Positions 38,250 through 49,080 of a stretch of DNA of 64,000 bases are shown here, piece after piece. Position numbers and translations under genes: made by a program. The notes under the pieces were generated by a model, which was given only the letters and a program-made list of their open reading frames with translations, was not told the origin of the DNA and did no database searches. The first letter of the stretch is position 1, and each line of letters begins with the position of its first letter. The stretch is from Anastrepha obliqua (lineage: Eukaryota; Arthropoda; Insecta; Diptera; Tephritidae). The stretch lies in contig NC_072893.1 of NCBI RefSeq assembly GCF_027943255.1, positions 1,550,001 to 1,614,000 on the forward strand, given 5' to 3'.

Positions 38250-38900
38250 TAGGTCAGGTCATGTTAACCCGACTGGCATTAAGCCACGCACAGACTCTTT
38301 GGTCCCAAGCGATACCAGATGGAGACTGGCCTTGATTAAGATTTAAGGTAGACACCTCGCAGGATGTCAACGCTTTTACCAAATCTAAGCAGAGCTGGAA
38401 GATCCATTTTTGAGATACACTTCAGACCCGCAAGCTGTGGTGTTTCCAGGCATTTCGAGCGCGTTTTTGATAATGCCGAACAAAAACATAGAAGGAGCTC
38501 TAAAGTTTTTCTATATCCTCTCTGCACTTCCTGCATTTGTCGGTGCCTGTAATACCTATCTATTAATTCTCCACATCTGCGGTTGCGGTTTTACATGTGG
38601 TCAGATTGGTTCACCTAGCATTCATTTGCCTTTTCATTAAGTCGTCCATTTCGTTATATATTTGATTTAGCGATTTTTGTATGTTGTTGTCTTATTCAAA
38701 TGATAAATAGGTTAACAGCTCTTTCAGCTATCTCATCTACTACTTCGTTTCCTATAATGCCTTTGTGACCCGGTAGCCAATAAATGTACTGCCTTATGTT
38801 TGCGGCTAGTCTTTCTGTGGCTTCTCTGCTTCTCTGCTCTCCTCTTTGCTATCGAGCTATGCCCTAAGGTGGCAGCCACCAATCTCCCCGCGCATTTGGC
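38250..38900 (-). mobile_element. LINE 3' fragment: RNase H end and zinc-finger segment
   Basis: On the minus strand, about 38800-38700 reads IRQYIYWLPGHKGIIGNEVV followed by DEIAERA. This is the final RNase H motif (WVPGH.GI.GNE.AD..A), here with the histidine kept. Then 38520-38350 reads EVQRGYRKTLELLLC, SALSKTRSKC and LAGLKCISKMDLPALLRF, the segment that follows RNase H in I/R1/LOA-type LINEs. Frame shifts separate the two. The piece at 12160-12420 looks like a relative. The left edge (38250-38275) is AGGTCAGGTCATGTTAACC, perhaps the 3' tail. Confidence 0.7.
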
Positions 38901-41030
38901 TAGAATATTCTAAAAAAAAACATATACATAAAAATGAGATTCGTATTTGATTGTCCGTTCTTCAACGCCCAGTTATTGATATTTGTTGAAACCTGGTTAT
39001 TCACGACACGGGCTTTGTATTTTTTTTTTTTTCAGGGATGACAATTTTAAATTCATGGGCGCCAAATACAGGAAACTGGCCATTAATGCGGAAAAATTAT
39101 TCGCATTTCGAGTATTCTATTAAAAATTGATAACAAATCGATAACGAACGGAATATTTTTTCGAAAAGAATGGCCAATTTAAAATTGTTTCGTGTGTTGA
39201 AGTTAAATATTTTGGAAATAAACTTTCGCTGAAAAATCATCCAAAGAGAAAGTTGAGTCGGTAGTCGCTTTTTATCATTTTCCGTGGAATGCTCCAAATG
39301 TGTAATTGCAAATAGCAATCATCCATAAATTCCCACAATACTTTTCTTTCATTCCAGCAACCCCACCAAGTGTTATTAAATGAATTTTATTGAGAATTTT
39401 GCGAACTAATCGAAAATCGATATATTTTGATGTGTGACATGTTTGTATGTATATGTGGCTGTGTATGTTTGGTGATGAATACATATGGATGTGCGTGTGT
39501 GTGTGTATACAGACTAGTTTAGCAAAGAAGGATATACTTATATATTATTTATATATATATATATATATTTTTTTTTTGGTCTGCAAGTAGGTACATGTGC
39601 ACATTCCACTCATCATACAGAACTACACTTCTGTTTGTTGCTGCAAAGGTTATCAACTTCGCTGCCAACTGCAACAACGCCGCGCTATGTTTTCCGCGGT
39701 AAAATCCTTTCGACCCGCATTAGATATTTAAACAATAAAGAACCCAGACAAACACACACGCACATGCGAAGACTCATTCAGTAAAGCACAATGCCAAAAC
39801 ACAGACACGCGCGCACAACAGAGAAGCCAATACTGATTGGCAAAGTACACCGAAAAACATAAAAGCAACAATAGCGGCGCCATGGCCGACCGGCAGCAAC
39901 AAAAGCACCAAAATGTGAACGAAAGAGCAAGATTTTAAAGCACAGAAACAAGCAGGGGGAGGAATTACACACACTCACAATAACCCCAGTCACCAAATGA
40001 AACAACAACTGTGCACAAAACAGGATAACGGAAATAAACAGGTGGTTGCGCGGAGCTTAGAAATGGGTGTGGTAGGGCGGTGGGAAACCCACACACATCC
40101 ACACACATCGCTGCGCATTTCGACAATAGCTCGGCTGTTCGTTAGTTACGGATATAGCTGAAGTTGTGTTTGCTGCTGGGGCTTATTTTTTGCACATACT
40201 GTTTTGCGTCTAATTAAATAGCTTTTAGTGGAAAATTAATTCAGCCATTTCCGCTGCAATGCAATTGCGCCAACATCAGCGGCTTCAATTAAGCCAAAAA
40301 CACAACACAAAGAAATCTGGCAATCAACGCAGAGCAAAAATGTTTTGCGAAAGAAGAAGAGCTCGGCCACCTGAACATGCAATATTCTGGGGAAAACGCT
40401 GCTGATTTCCGGGAAATGTATATGGCGAAAATTGCTTAGCAACCAATTAAATATCGACTAGTGAAATGAAGTGATGAAGTATTTTCAAACATTTCCGGGA
40501 CAAAAATAGTGATCCAACAACTACTTTGTGGGCCAGGGAAGAATTTTGAATTCCTCTCTCTAACAAACTAAAGTCATTATTTAGCGCTTTCGATGCGATT
40601 CCAAGAAGGTTAGGATTATCCATGAGTGTGAAAGAAGATAGACCCATGAAATCCAGACTTACTATAGTAGTATGACAACTTTTAAGCCCATGAAACTCCA
40701 ACAACTGTGTAGACTGAAACATACTGAAGGGATGGATGGTGCAGCTCCGACGAAGAAGCGAACGTTAGTTTGACAACTAATAACCGTTGCCAGTCAACAC
40801 CGAATTCAAGAACTGCACGACTGAAGTGAGAGAGAGAGAGCAGTGATTTGAGAGACTCGTCAAGAGCAACTAATATTTTTTTCTTTTTATATTAACGTAT
40901 GTCAAGACATAACCGGAATAACGTTTTTGTATTACAACTGTTACAACATAAAATGAATATACTTGGAGATACTTTTTTGGGTTTTTTGGCAGCTCAAATA
41001 TATAATTTTTGTTCATTGACATTTCATCAT
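38901..41030. other. Teneurin intron with simple repeats
   Basis: TG units at about 39491-39505, an AT run at about 39549-39567 followed by T10, and GA units at about 40829-40841. The 91-codon minus-strand frame at 40447-40722 could be a decayed mobile-element segment, but I could not match it to a family. Confidence 0.5.
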
Positions 41031-41838
41031 GGAAAGACTTACGACTCAATAACGTTCACAAATCGTTCAGTTGTATTACGAAAATCGACGCTGTGTGAAA
41101 AGTGTTCATCGCGCGCTCAGGCCAACTTATGGTGGTCAGCGATGGGACCCATTTTTGTCTTAATGGCTATGTCAATAAGAAAAATTGTCACATTTGGGCT
41201 AAAGAGCAATCCAAAGTGATTTAAGAACACCCATTATATCTATTGAAAACAACGGTTTGGTGCGGCTTATAGGCTGGAGGAATCATCGGCCTATATTTCT
41301 TCAAAAATGATGTTGGCGCTAATGTAACAGTGAATGGCGAACGCTATCACAACATTATAAATGACCTTTTGATGCCGGAAATTGTAGCCTGTGATCTCGA
41401 CAGCATTTGGTTCTAACAAAACGGCGCTACTTACCATACAGCCCTTGTCATACAGAGACAATGGATTTACAGCGTCGTCCTTTCGGTGAGCAATTTAAGA
41501 TTTATCTCTAGATTTATCTCTAAATTGCTCTATATATAATTGGCGCGCACCTTGATGTTGTTGTTCCACCAATGGAGGAACCTACAGACTTTATATACCC
41601 CTACAAATAAAAGTCTAAAGGTAGGATATCAAGATACCAACCGAAGTGCCCTAGCTAGTCATTCCAAATTGGGGTTTACGGATGGCCAAATTACGGCGCC
41701 ATTGCGGGATTATCTTTGAAAAATAAAATTCATGAATGGTTCTAATAATAGTAAAATATTGAATTGCCCAATAAATTTGAATTCTCGTTGTTTTGTTTCA
41801 ATTTAAAATCTAATACCTCAAATTGATCACCCTTTATA
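41031..41838 (+). mobile_element. Mariner element with internal deletion, copy A
   Basis: Transposase begins at about 41034 (MERLTTQ, stop, then frame-shifted IVQLYYENRRCVKSVHRAL). It jumps after PTYG straight to SDGTHFCLNGYVNKKNCHIW (about 41139-41190), then VWCGL, GGIIGLYFFKND, VTVNGERYHNIINDLLMPEI and NGATYHTA (to about 41455). The second helix-turn-helix is missing. The first catalytic aspartate block survives as SDG (usually SDE), and the second aspartate is changed (QDGA to QNGA). The right end, GATCACCCT at 41829-41837, pairs with the GGGTGATC end of copy B at 56392, suggesting the terminal repeat. A SINE fragment is nested inside. Confidence 0.8.
41538..41592 (-). repeat. SINE fragment nested in mariner copy A
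   Basis: ATTGGCGCGCAC followed by CTTGATGTTGTTGTTCCACC and AATGGAGGAACCTA matches two separated blocks of the SINE tail region (1611-1622 and 1671-1702). The roughly 50 bases between them are lost. TATATATA precedes it, as in the full copy. Only the 3' tail part is present. Confidence 0.7.
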
Positions 41839-42129
41839 AATATATGAAGTACTGCTGTTACTGAATGCCCATCTGGTCTAAAACATTTTACGCTTAAGCC
41901 GCCGCCGATGAGTACTTGGCTGGTGCAAAGTCAATGCTTCAGCACTTACATGTGCACTTAGACGTTATTTGTGAGCTATGGGACACATTTTCGTTTGTCA
42001 GTGATTAGTAGCATACCAAGATGAAGAGGTTTCTCATAAAGTATGGAGCATTGACAATGTTGTGTTTCACTTTATTTTGGAATCGTTGGATAATAGTGGT
42101 CAATAGTAGGAATGCCATATGCTTAAGAA

Positions 42130-42330
42130 TTTTATTATATAGGAGAAGTTGGCTGTGAGTTGACAGAAAAGAGTGTTTGCCAATAAAGTTTTTTAATTTT
42201 CAATTCCGGCTCTTCACGCTTTTTCTTGACATGCGCCTTCCAGCGCAGTTTAGTATTCAGGTATACTCAAAGATATTTGGCCTTGTTGAAGTTCTGTATG
42301 TTTAAGCTTTTCATGTAGACTGGCTTTCGT
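42130..42330 (-). mobile_element. Jockey-like LINE reverse transcriptase fragment
   Basis: On the minus strand, about 42300-42200 reads NFNKAKYL followed by VYLNTKLRWKAHVKKKREE and LKIKKLYW. This corresponds to the KYLG..LD.KL.WK.H...K..E...K...MYWL block of Jockey elements, with the G of KYLG lost. It resembles the same region of 24330-24430 and could be a related family. Decay beyond about 42180 is heavy. Confidence 0.6.
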
Positions 42331-42465
42331 TCCCACGACAGGCGGCCCTACGTAACCGGAGCGACCCAGATTTATATCCGGCCAAGGACTGTCACTTTAG
42401 CAGCATTTCCCGTATTGGTAAAGGGAATGTTTATGCTGCTGCAACAACAACAGCAACAACTGGCA
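42331..42465. repeat. Unassigned interspersed repeat with CAA tail
   Basis: The stretch from CGTTCCCACGACAGGCGGCC (42330) through CCGGCCAAGGACTGTCACTT (about 42378) to CAACAACAACAGCAACAAC (42443-42461) is, from memory, a sequence that recurs in tephritid genomic DNA. No second copy is present in the window, so the sequence alone cannot prove it is a repeat. Confidence 0.35.
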
Positions 42466-44440
42466 TGTAAAGTTGTGTACCGATTTTGAATTGTTTAGTT
42501 GGCGCCATTTGTTGGTCCATATTGCAATTGATTATATAAAGTTAACTGTCTTCGGCAAATTAAAAATTGCTTTAAACAGCGCATTTGCTTGTGTGTGAAA
42601 ACTAGTCGCAGAATTAATAAATGAAAAAACAAATAAGTTTCGGTTGAAGGGCACTCGACTTTGATGAAACGTATTCCTCCTCTTCGATATTGTTATCCTG
42701 TGCTGGAAATTGCGCCATTTCCGCAAACATTTTTCTCCCGGTTGCTTAAGTGGATGTGTGTGTGTATTGCTTGTGCAAGGCACGCAGCCATTTTGAAGAT
42801 GGAAAATCAAAATCGCAACCATGCGACACATAATAACACACACATAGACACTTGACACCGCAGCGATAGATAAACCCTCGACGGCGTTGCTGCTTATAAA
42901 AGGAATCGCAACCGCTACAACAACAATCTAAGCGACGGCGGTCAAACTAAGGGCAAAACCGCACTATGTTTTCTGTGGTCGCTTGTATCGTACGAATATG
43001 GAGCGCGGCAAGGGGCAGACGAAAGCTTAGTGGCCGGTAAATGTCACAACGAAATTGGATTTCGTACAATGCAAAGGAAAAAATGAACACGAATACTATA
43101 AAAAAGCAGAAAAGCGCGTCCGCAACTACACACAGAAGGGGAGAAGAATCTCATCTACGGCCATGCGCTTGTGAGGAAGCTTCGAAGCGAAATAACATCG
43201 CATAATGTGTGTTCATTGTTCCAAAATGAAAAATGTCCTTCAAGCAGGACATATGCAGCTTTACTCGTACACTGTCAGCGCAACGTATGTGTGCATATAT
43301 GTTTGTATGTGTGCGTGTACTAGGTTGTCGGCACATTGATTGTCGGCCATAGCCACTGACACAGCAGCCGAACAAGCAACAATGAAAGTCGGCAGCTACG
43401 CTGAATTAAGGAAGTTGTTTCCGAATGCGATTAAGCATCGGTTCCATTTGTTTTACTAATGAATTTCTCACCAGTTATTGGATGAAGGGTTACCCCTAAC
43501 CCCATTTGATAACATCTGCTGCTTTAACTTTGTAAGCAGTTCGGTTAGAAAATGATACAGTTTTTAATTAAACTGTGAAAAAACATATAATATTTTTACA
43601 ACAAAAAAATAATAATAATTTACGTGAGATTTCGAGGCGATTTTTTGCTGTTTTTATTTTCCAATGCAGTAGACTACACTTTTAATTAAGACTCGTAACT
43701 TTTCTTCAAGTAATTCCATTCCATTTCAATACACATTTCTCCACCTGCAACTACATCTTGGCGCATTACTTCATTCATCGTCAATATTTCTTGCTGCAGT
43801 TGTTATTAATTGAGAGATTCAGCATCACACCAACTCCCAATAACTCCCAGCGGACAACGGTCGCTGCCGGGTTATTATTCCGTAAGATTTATTTTGCAAA
43901 GAAAAAAAGCAAAATCTTGAAAAAGACCACACGGATGTCTACATAGAAGCGTTGTTATGAAATCGGAATGGTGGAAGCAAGAGAGTGTTGTAGCGCCAAA
44001 AGCGTAGCTTTTATGTGATGGCGAGTCTTCCTAGGCGCAAATTCGAGTGAGTGTTGTAGTTTCTCTATTCGAATTTACGTAATAAAGCAACAGGGAAACA
44101 TCGATGGGCGCGTTCGTACTGCTGCCCTGCTTTTGCTCAGCCATCAAATAGCCACACCGGCTTCTATGCTCGTACTTGTTTTGCACGCACAGACTTCAAA
44201 TCGTCCCTGAGACTTCATAAATTATGTTTAATTAGAGCCCAATCGTCGGCGACTATGCAACCTAAGTCGCACGCGCGGCATTTTCTTGTGAGGGTGGTGC
44301 GTATACGTAATCCGAATACATTTTAACTTGCTTGCTGGCTATGCTGGCGCTGATTTGTAATTTTATGCCAAATTGTATGCTAGTTAATAAAGTTCATTGA
44401 TTTTCCTCCACTTACACTCCACTCCTTGTCCACCGAACAG
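42466..44440. other. End of 13.9 kb teneurin intron
   Basis: No exon or assigned mobile element. CA/TG-rich patches lie at about 42750-42850 and 43290-43320. The intron ends with the acceptor CACCGAACAG at 44440. Confidence 0.6.
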
Positions 44441-44608
44441 GTTCGATGTGCTCGTTAACGGTGGTGGGGCAGTGACGTTGCAATTCCAGCGCTCACCCTT
44501 CAGGCCACTCACGCGCACCGTCTTTGTGCCATGGAATCGTATTGTGGTACTGCCCCCCGTGCAGATGCAATTGAGCGACGACGATGAAAGCAATGGCCGC
44601 AGCATAAA
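44441..44608 (+). CDS. Ten-m: Teneurin exon: rest of TTR-like domain
   Basis: 168 bases. The first base completes the tryptophan split across the 13.9 kb intron, giving [16 protein letters not shown], then [20 protein letters not shown] and [14 protein letters not shown]. This finishes the TTR-like domain and leads into the FN-plug of the teneurin ectodomain; both are extracellular. The end is ATAAA|GTAAGT with two bases of a lysine codon left over. Strong codon-level conservation against my memory of Drosophila Ten-m, and in-phase joining to both neighbours, support it. The acidic DDDES stretch is the most variable-looking part. Confidence 0.95.
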
Positions 44609-44705
44609 GTAAGTTTTAGCCAATCGAAGGCCGTGGTTGTTGTGTAATTAAATCGCCCGGATCAAATTTTAATGATTATAAAATTCTGCATTGCTGTTTT
44701 TACAG

Positions 44706-44898
44706 AGTGGCTCCCATGAATCCGGCGCTCACCTTCCTCAACTCTATACTCTACCACTTCGCCGATGAGCAAGTGGATGTAAGCAAAATATGCGTGGAGC
44801 ATGACCACGAGGAGCTGAAACCCCAATTAATTAGCACTTGGATGCCGAACGGCGTGGGCGCCATGCCCGGCAAGCGCGTCATATTTGCCGAGACACAG
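44706..44898 (+). CDS. Ten-m: Teneurin exon: FN-plug region
   Basis: 193 bases between the acceptor TTTTTACAG and the donor CAG|GTGAGT, separated from the previous exon by a 97-bp intron. The first base completes the lysine codon; the product reads [20 protein letters not shown], then [20 protein letters not shown] and [20 protein letters not shown]. It ends in phase 0. In solved teneurin ectodomains the FN-plug segment caps one end of the YD barrel; the assignment here rests on position between the TTR-like and NHL parts. No frame damage is seen. A longer open frame runs on into the intron to 45027, but the donor and the following exon show that the coding part stops at 44898. Confidence 0.95.
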
Positions 44899-45808
44899 GT
44901 GAGTAGAAGCAAACAAACAACACACAACAAGGCGTCCATTTCTTCGACTATTATTTATCCCATTCCTACAGCAAGGTTCAGGAGGGTTATCCGTTCTAAC
45001 CAGCTTAAACAGAATTTCCTGTTCTAACTTAATTAGTTAGCCGCGGCTCTTGCAACATAGTTAAGATGCAGTGTCCCTCTCTACAGTAGGTGGATGGACT
45101 TTCATCCTTGTACGTGTCCGTTGGCCTTGTTTCACCTTTTGCTAGCAGACTTTAGTGCAACAATACACCGCAGGATGCAGCTTTCTTTAACCTCCTCCAC
45201 CTTTCAGTTCTTCGCCCCTGCGGCCCAGAGCGTCTAAGCTTATGATGTGCTTGATTATTTTTTAAGTTGCTCTGCACTTAAAGTCACTCATGTGCTTTCC
45301 TTGGCGAATGGAAAGAAAACAATATAAAAATTAAAAACATTACGGTTACACCAGTGGCGATAGCGGCAGCTCATGCGGAGGTTGCCAGTGCAGAGGGAAA
45401 AGTTTCTACTCGTCCTTGCATTATTTATGATGAGCTTAGGTTGCTGCAGAAGCACAGACGCCAACAACAATAACAAAAGCACTCACATTTTCGCACCAAG
45501 GATAACTACTACGCTGGCACCGCTTCGCCACTGCTGCTGCACGTCCCCGTGCTGGCCTCTGGCTGCTGGCATTGACATCAGCTGTCTTATCCGAGCTTTT
45601 AATTAAATTAAAATAAACTTTGCGGATCTCTAAGTTTTCCCTCACGTTGCTCAAATAGGGTCACGGGAGTACTTGACCGAATTGCTTTCGTCCTTACAAA
45701 CTATTCCTTTTCAACTTCCGCCTTTAATGTTCAACACTGCGCACACTGACATTGAACATTTTGACTCTACATTCCTGTATTTTAACTAATAAACTTGTCT
45801 TCTTTTAG
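44899..45808. other. Teneurin intron, 910 bp
   Basis: Donor GTGAGT and acceptor TTCTTTTAG. Nothing else is recognised; open frames at 45288-45654 on both strands lack any domain. Confidence 0.7.
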
Positions 45809-47187
45809 ATCGTACAAGAGTCCATACAGATACCCGGCTCGGATTTGCATCTTACGTATCAGTCGTCGCAAGCATCTGGCTACTTGAGCATCGTACGCAT
45901 GCGGCTAACCGCCGAAAAAATACCAAAGACTCTAACTCATGTTCATGTGGGCGTTGAAATTGAGGGTGCACTTCATGTGAAGACGTACGAGGCCGATCCG
46001 AACCTGATACACACGTTCGCCTGGAACAAACGCAATGTCTATCGCCAAAAGGTGTACGGCGTTACAATCGCCCGCATCTCGGTCGGCTATCAACACTCGA
46101 CTTGCAAAATGCCAGTTTGGATTACGCAGACCGCCAAGCTACAGGGTTATGATGTCGATATTTCTGATATCGGTGGTTGGGGTCTGGATATTCACCACCA
46201 CTACAACTTCCATGAAGGTATACTGCAGAAAGGCGATGGCAGCACTCTCCACATGAAGGAATACCCGCGCACAGTAAAAGTAGTGATGGGCACCGGCTTG
46301 CAGCGTCCGCTCAACTGCCCAGACCACTGCAACGGTATCGCCAAGGATGCCAAACTACTCACGCCCATTGCATTGGCATCCGGCCCAGATGGAAGCCTTT
46401 ATGTGGGTGACTTCAATTTGGTGCGCCGCATCACACCGGATGGCAAAGTCTACACCATATTGCAACTGAGTGCCACACAAGTTTCCTATCAGTATTACCT
46501 CGCTGTTTCGCCCGCAGATGGCCACCTGTACATATCCGATCCAGAGCGGCATCAAATTCTAAGACTGCTACGCTTGGAAAAAGTGAAAGATCCCAGCATC
46601 AACAGCGAGCCGATTGTGGGCAGCGGTCAGCGTTGCATACCCGGAGATGAAGGCAACTGTGGTGATGGTGGCCCTGCATTGCAAGCTCGACTTTCGCATC
46701 CGAAAGGGTTAGCCATTGCGGCTGATCGCACCATGTACATTGCGGACGGCACTAACATCCGAGCGGTTGATCCCAAGGGAATTATACACACACTGATTGG
46801 ACATCATGGTCACCACAACCATTGGAGTCCAGCACCGTGCTCCGGTACGTTAATGGCAAATCAAGCGCAACTACAGTGGCCAACGGGCTTGGCGCTGAGT
46901 CCACTAGATGGTTCGCTGCACTTTATCGACGATCGGCTGGTGCTGCGCCTAACGTCCGACATGAAGATACGCGTTGTGGCTGGTACCCCTCTGCATTGCA
47001 ACAACAATGGGCAGGATAAATCCAACAAGACATCGGAAAATGTACTGGGTACAGTGCTTGCAATGGCCTTCTCACCTTTTGGGGATCTGTACATCGCCGA
47101 TAGTGACTCGCGGCGGGTGAACTCGATACGAGTGGTGGACACGGCGGGAAGTATGCGTTACTTTGCCGGAAAGCAAGAAGGTTTGGG
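45809..47187 (+). CDS. Ten-m: Teneurin exon: FN-plug end and NHL beta-propeller
   Basis: 1379 bases, the largest exon in the window. It begins [17 protein letters not shown] (phase 0) before the first in-frame ATG at 45845, so that ATG is not a start. Propeller blades show as [78 protein letters not shown] and [20 protein letters not shown]. In the family the NHL propeller mediates homophilic recognition between teneurins on matched pre- and postsynaptic cells, and in muscle attachment and axon pathfinding. The exon ends TTGGG|GTAAGG in phase 2; read-through would stop at once (TAA), which confirms the donor. The frame is intact over 459 codons. Confidence 0.97.
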
Positions 47188-47645
47188 GTAAGGATGAACT
47201 TGTTTCTAAAAACTATTATATGAAATACACAAACCACCTGCATTTCAACCCTGCTGGGAATTGCGCACTCGATTACTAAAATAGGCAACTTTAGTTGATT
47301 TAAATGTGTGCCATTATTGGTACTGCCACTTTATTTATAAATAAGATTAAGAAGTAAATAAGAATAAATAAAAATAAGAAGTATATAAGAATCAGTCGAA
47401 CAACTAATTTTCTATTAACGAACTCACTAAAAACCAGCCTAAAAATAGCCAGATTACAGTTAATTGAAACGAAGCTGAAAATAGCTGAAGGAGTCAGCTC
47501 GTTGGCATAAAAAATTAGTCAATTTAAATTAAGTCAAGCAGTCGAAGTACCAGTGACAAGTAGTTGAGAAATAATGCCTTTAAAGTACGCTAAACGATTG
47601 TTCAATTCCCTACAGGGTATGCAAATGATTTCGAAAACATCTAGA

Positions 47646-47750
47646 CCGCCGTAGCCGAATGAGCTGGTGTGTGACTACCATTCGGGAGGTCGTCGGTTCG
47701 AATCTCCGTGAACGAAACACCAAAATGAAGAAAAAAAATTTTCTTATAGC
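47646..47750 (+). repeat. tRNA-derived SINE, head only
   Basis: The + strand reads CCGTAGCCGAATGAGCTGG (A box region, 47649) and CGTCGGTTCGAATCTCCGTG (B box, about 47691), followed by the start of the body (AACACCAAAATGAAGAAAAA). The rest of the element is absent; a CA repeat follows at 47751. It is the only SINE copy here in sense with the host gene. The tRNA-like head lacks a proper acceptor stem pairing partner, so it is not a functional tRNA gene. Confidence 0.8.
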
Positions 47751-48237
47751 ACACACACACTTCTGCCCACACGGACTAGTGTCGAGAAGTCTAGAATTTA
47801 AAATAATCGCACAATCGTAAGCGCTAATTTTAATCCCTGATCATTTTTTCTTTTCGAGCCAACAATAAAACTATCACCAAATGCCAACGACCTAAACATA
47901 TCAGTTATTTGCACCGCGCTTCCCGCAAACCAATCTTCTCAAATATGCATAGCGCCATTTGCGGCTCTTCCATCACAATTTTTATTTCCAATTCACCATC
48001 CTTTTGTCCTTATTTTGCAACTGCTCCTTCATTCCCTTGCCGGCTCTCATCGTTACCAACAGCTGACAACATTGTCAAGCTGGAGCATGTGGGAGATATA
48101 TCTACATGTCCTTATGAGTGCCAGCTGCATGTTCTCCAACCAGTGCTCCGTCATTGCGGCGAGCCCAGCCCAGCCGGTCCCGACAGCACACACACAGCAG
48201 CGCACAGTGGCAGAATAGCAGAACAGCAAGGCGGGCG

Positions 48238-48300
48238 GTTGACTGGCTCATTTGTTGGTTGACTGGTTGGCTGGCTGGGTGGTTGGTTCGTTCGTTTGTT
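48238..48300. repeat. GGTT/GGCT-type simple repeat
   Basis: Units of TTGGTTGACTGG, TTGGCTGGCTGGG and TGGTTGGTTCGTTCGTTTG run for about 60 bases within the intron. It is G/T-rich on the + strand and explains the open frame on both strands here. Confidence 0.8.
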
Positions 48301-49080
48301 AATCTGTCGCTGTTTGCCTAACTGTGTTGTCAAGTTGTTAATTTTTCACTGCATATTTTGCCGCAGATAACCCTGCAACTCATTGCACTTCTTTCTACTC
48401 ACTTCTCGCGATGCAAGGCATTCTTTACTCTTTTGTGATATGTTCTTCTATTTTTAGTATTCCATTGTTTTTTACAAAGGGTTATGTCCTGGAGAGAACA
48501 ATTGTAGTTTTCACCTCTCCTTCCAAGCCACTTCACGTGCATCATTTCAGCTGGCTCTCAGTAGCGTTTGCTTGTGCTATTACTTAAGCCCCGTTAGATT
48601 TGCCGTACTTTCCGAAGCAGCAGCATTTAAGCGCCCTAATCGTCTGCTGCGATGTATGCGCGTTTCGGTGGTCTCATCCTTGAATTTACTTTATTTATTC
48701 GCGTGATTTCATTTGATGCCGAGTTCATTTGTCGCGCCCTGCCCATGATCGGATATCAAGTTGACGCAACTGCAGCAGGCAGCTCATAACCAAATTAACG
48801 TTTGCTCTGCACAACTACACAACCAACAGACGTAACTACGTAAGCACCCAAATGTGATTGTGTCGCCTTAGTCGTTCCGGCCTACTCGTGTAATCGGAGA
48901 CCTTAGCTCGTACATCACTGTCATGGTCTCGGATCACATTTCTCCTTCTACATACACACATACACACAAACACTCACATACCCATACTTTAGAACTTTTT
49001 CAGCTAAGCACTCATCACTTCACTTGTTTGCCAATTCCCTTCTCAACACCTCCGCTTTACTCTGCTCTTCTCATTTACAG

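Larger units (their letters stand above)
47188..49080. other. Teneurin intron, 1.9 kb
   Basis: Donor GTAAGG, acceptor CTCATTTACAG. It holds a partial SINE (47646-47750) and a tetranucleotide-like GGTT/GGCT tract (48238-48300). The open frame at 47909-48262 is not an exon (see rejected list). Confidence 0.7.

Noticed and set aside
40447..40722. Minus-strand 91-codon frame as a LINE 3' end
   Set aside because: A few residues suggested a LINE tail, but I could not find the cysteine/histidine or RNase H motifs.
45845..45847. ATG as translation start of a 448-codon protein
   Set aside because: The coding frame extends upstream to an acceptor at 45808 and joins the previous exon in phase; the ATG-free first 12 codons are conserved teneurin sequence by my recall.
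47909..48262. Open frame in the intron between the two last visible teneurin exons, with a possible acceptor at 48062
   Set aside because: The frame would need a preceding exon ending in phase 1, whereas the exon at 45809-47187 ends in phase 2. Direct joining of that exon to 49081 gives an in-phase protein.
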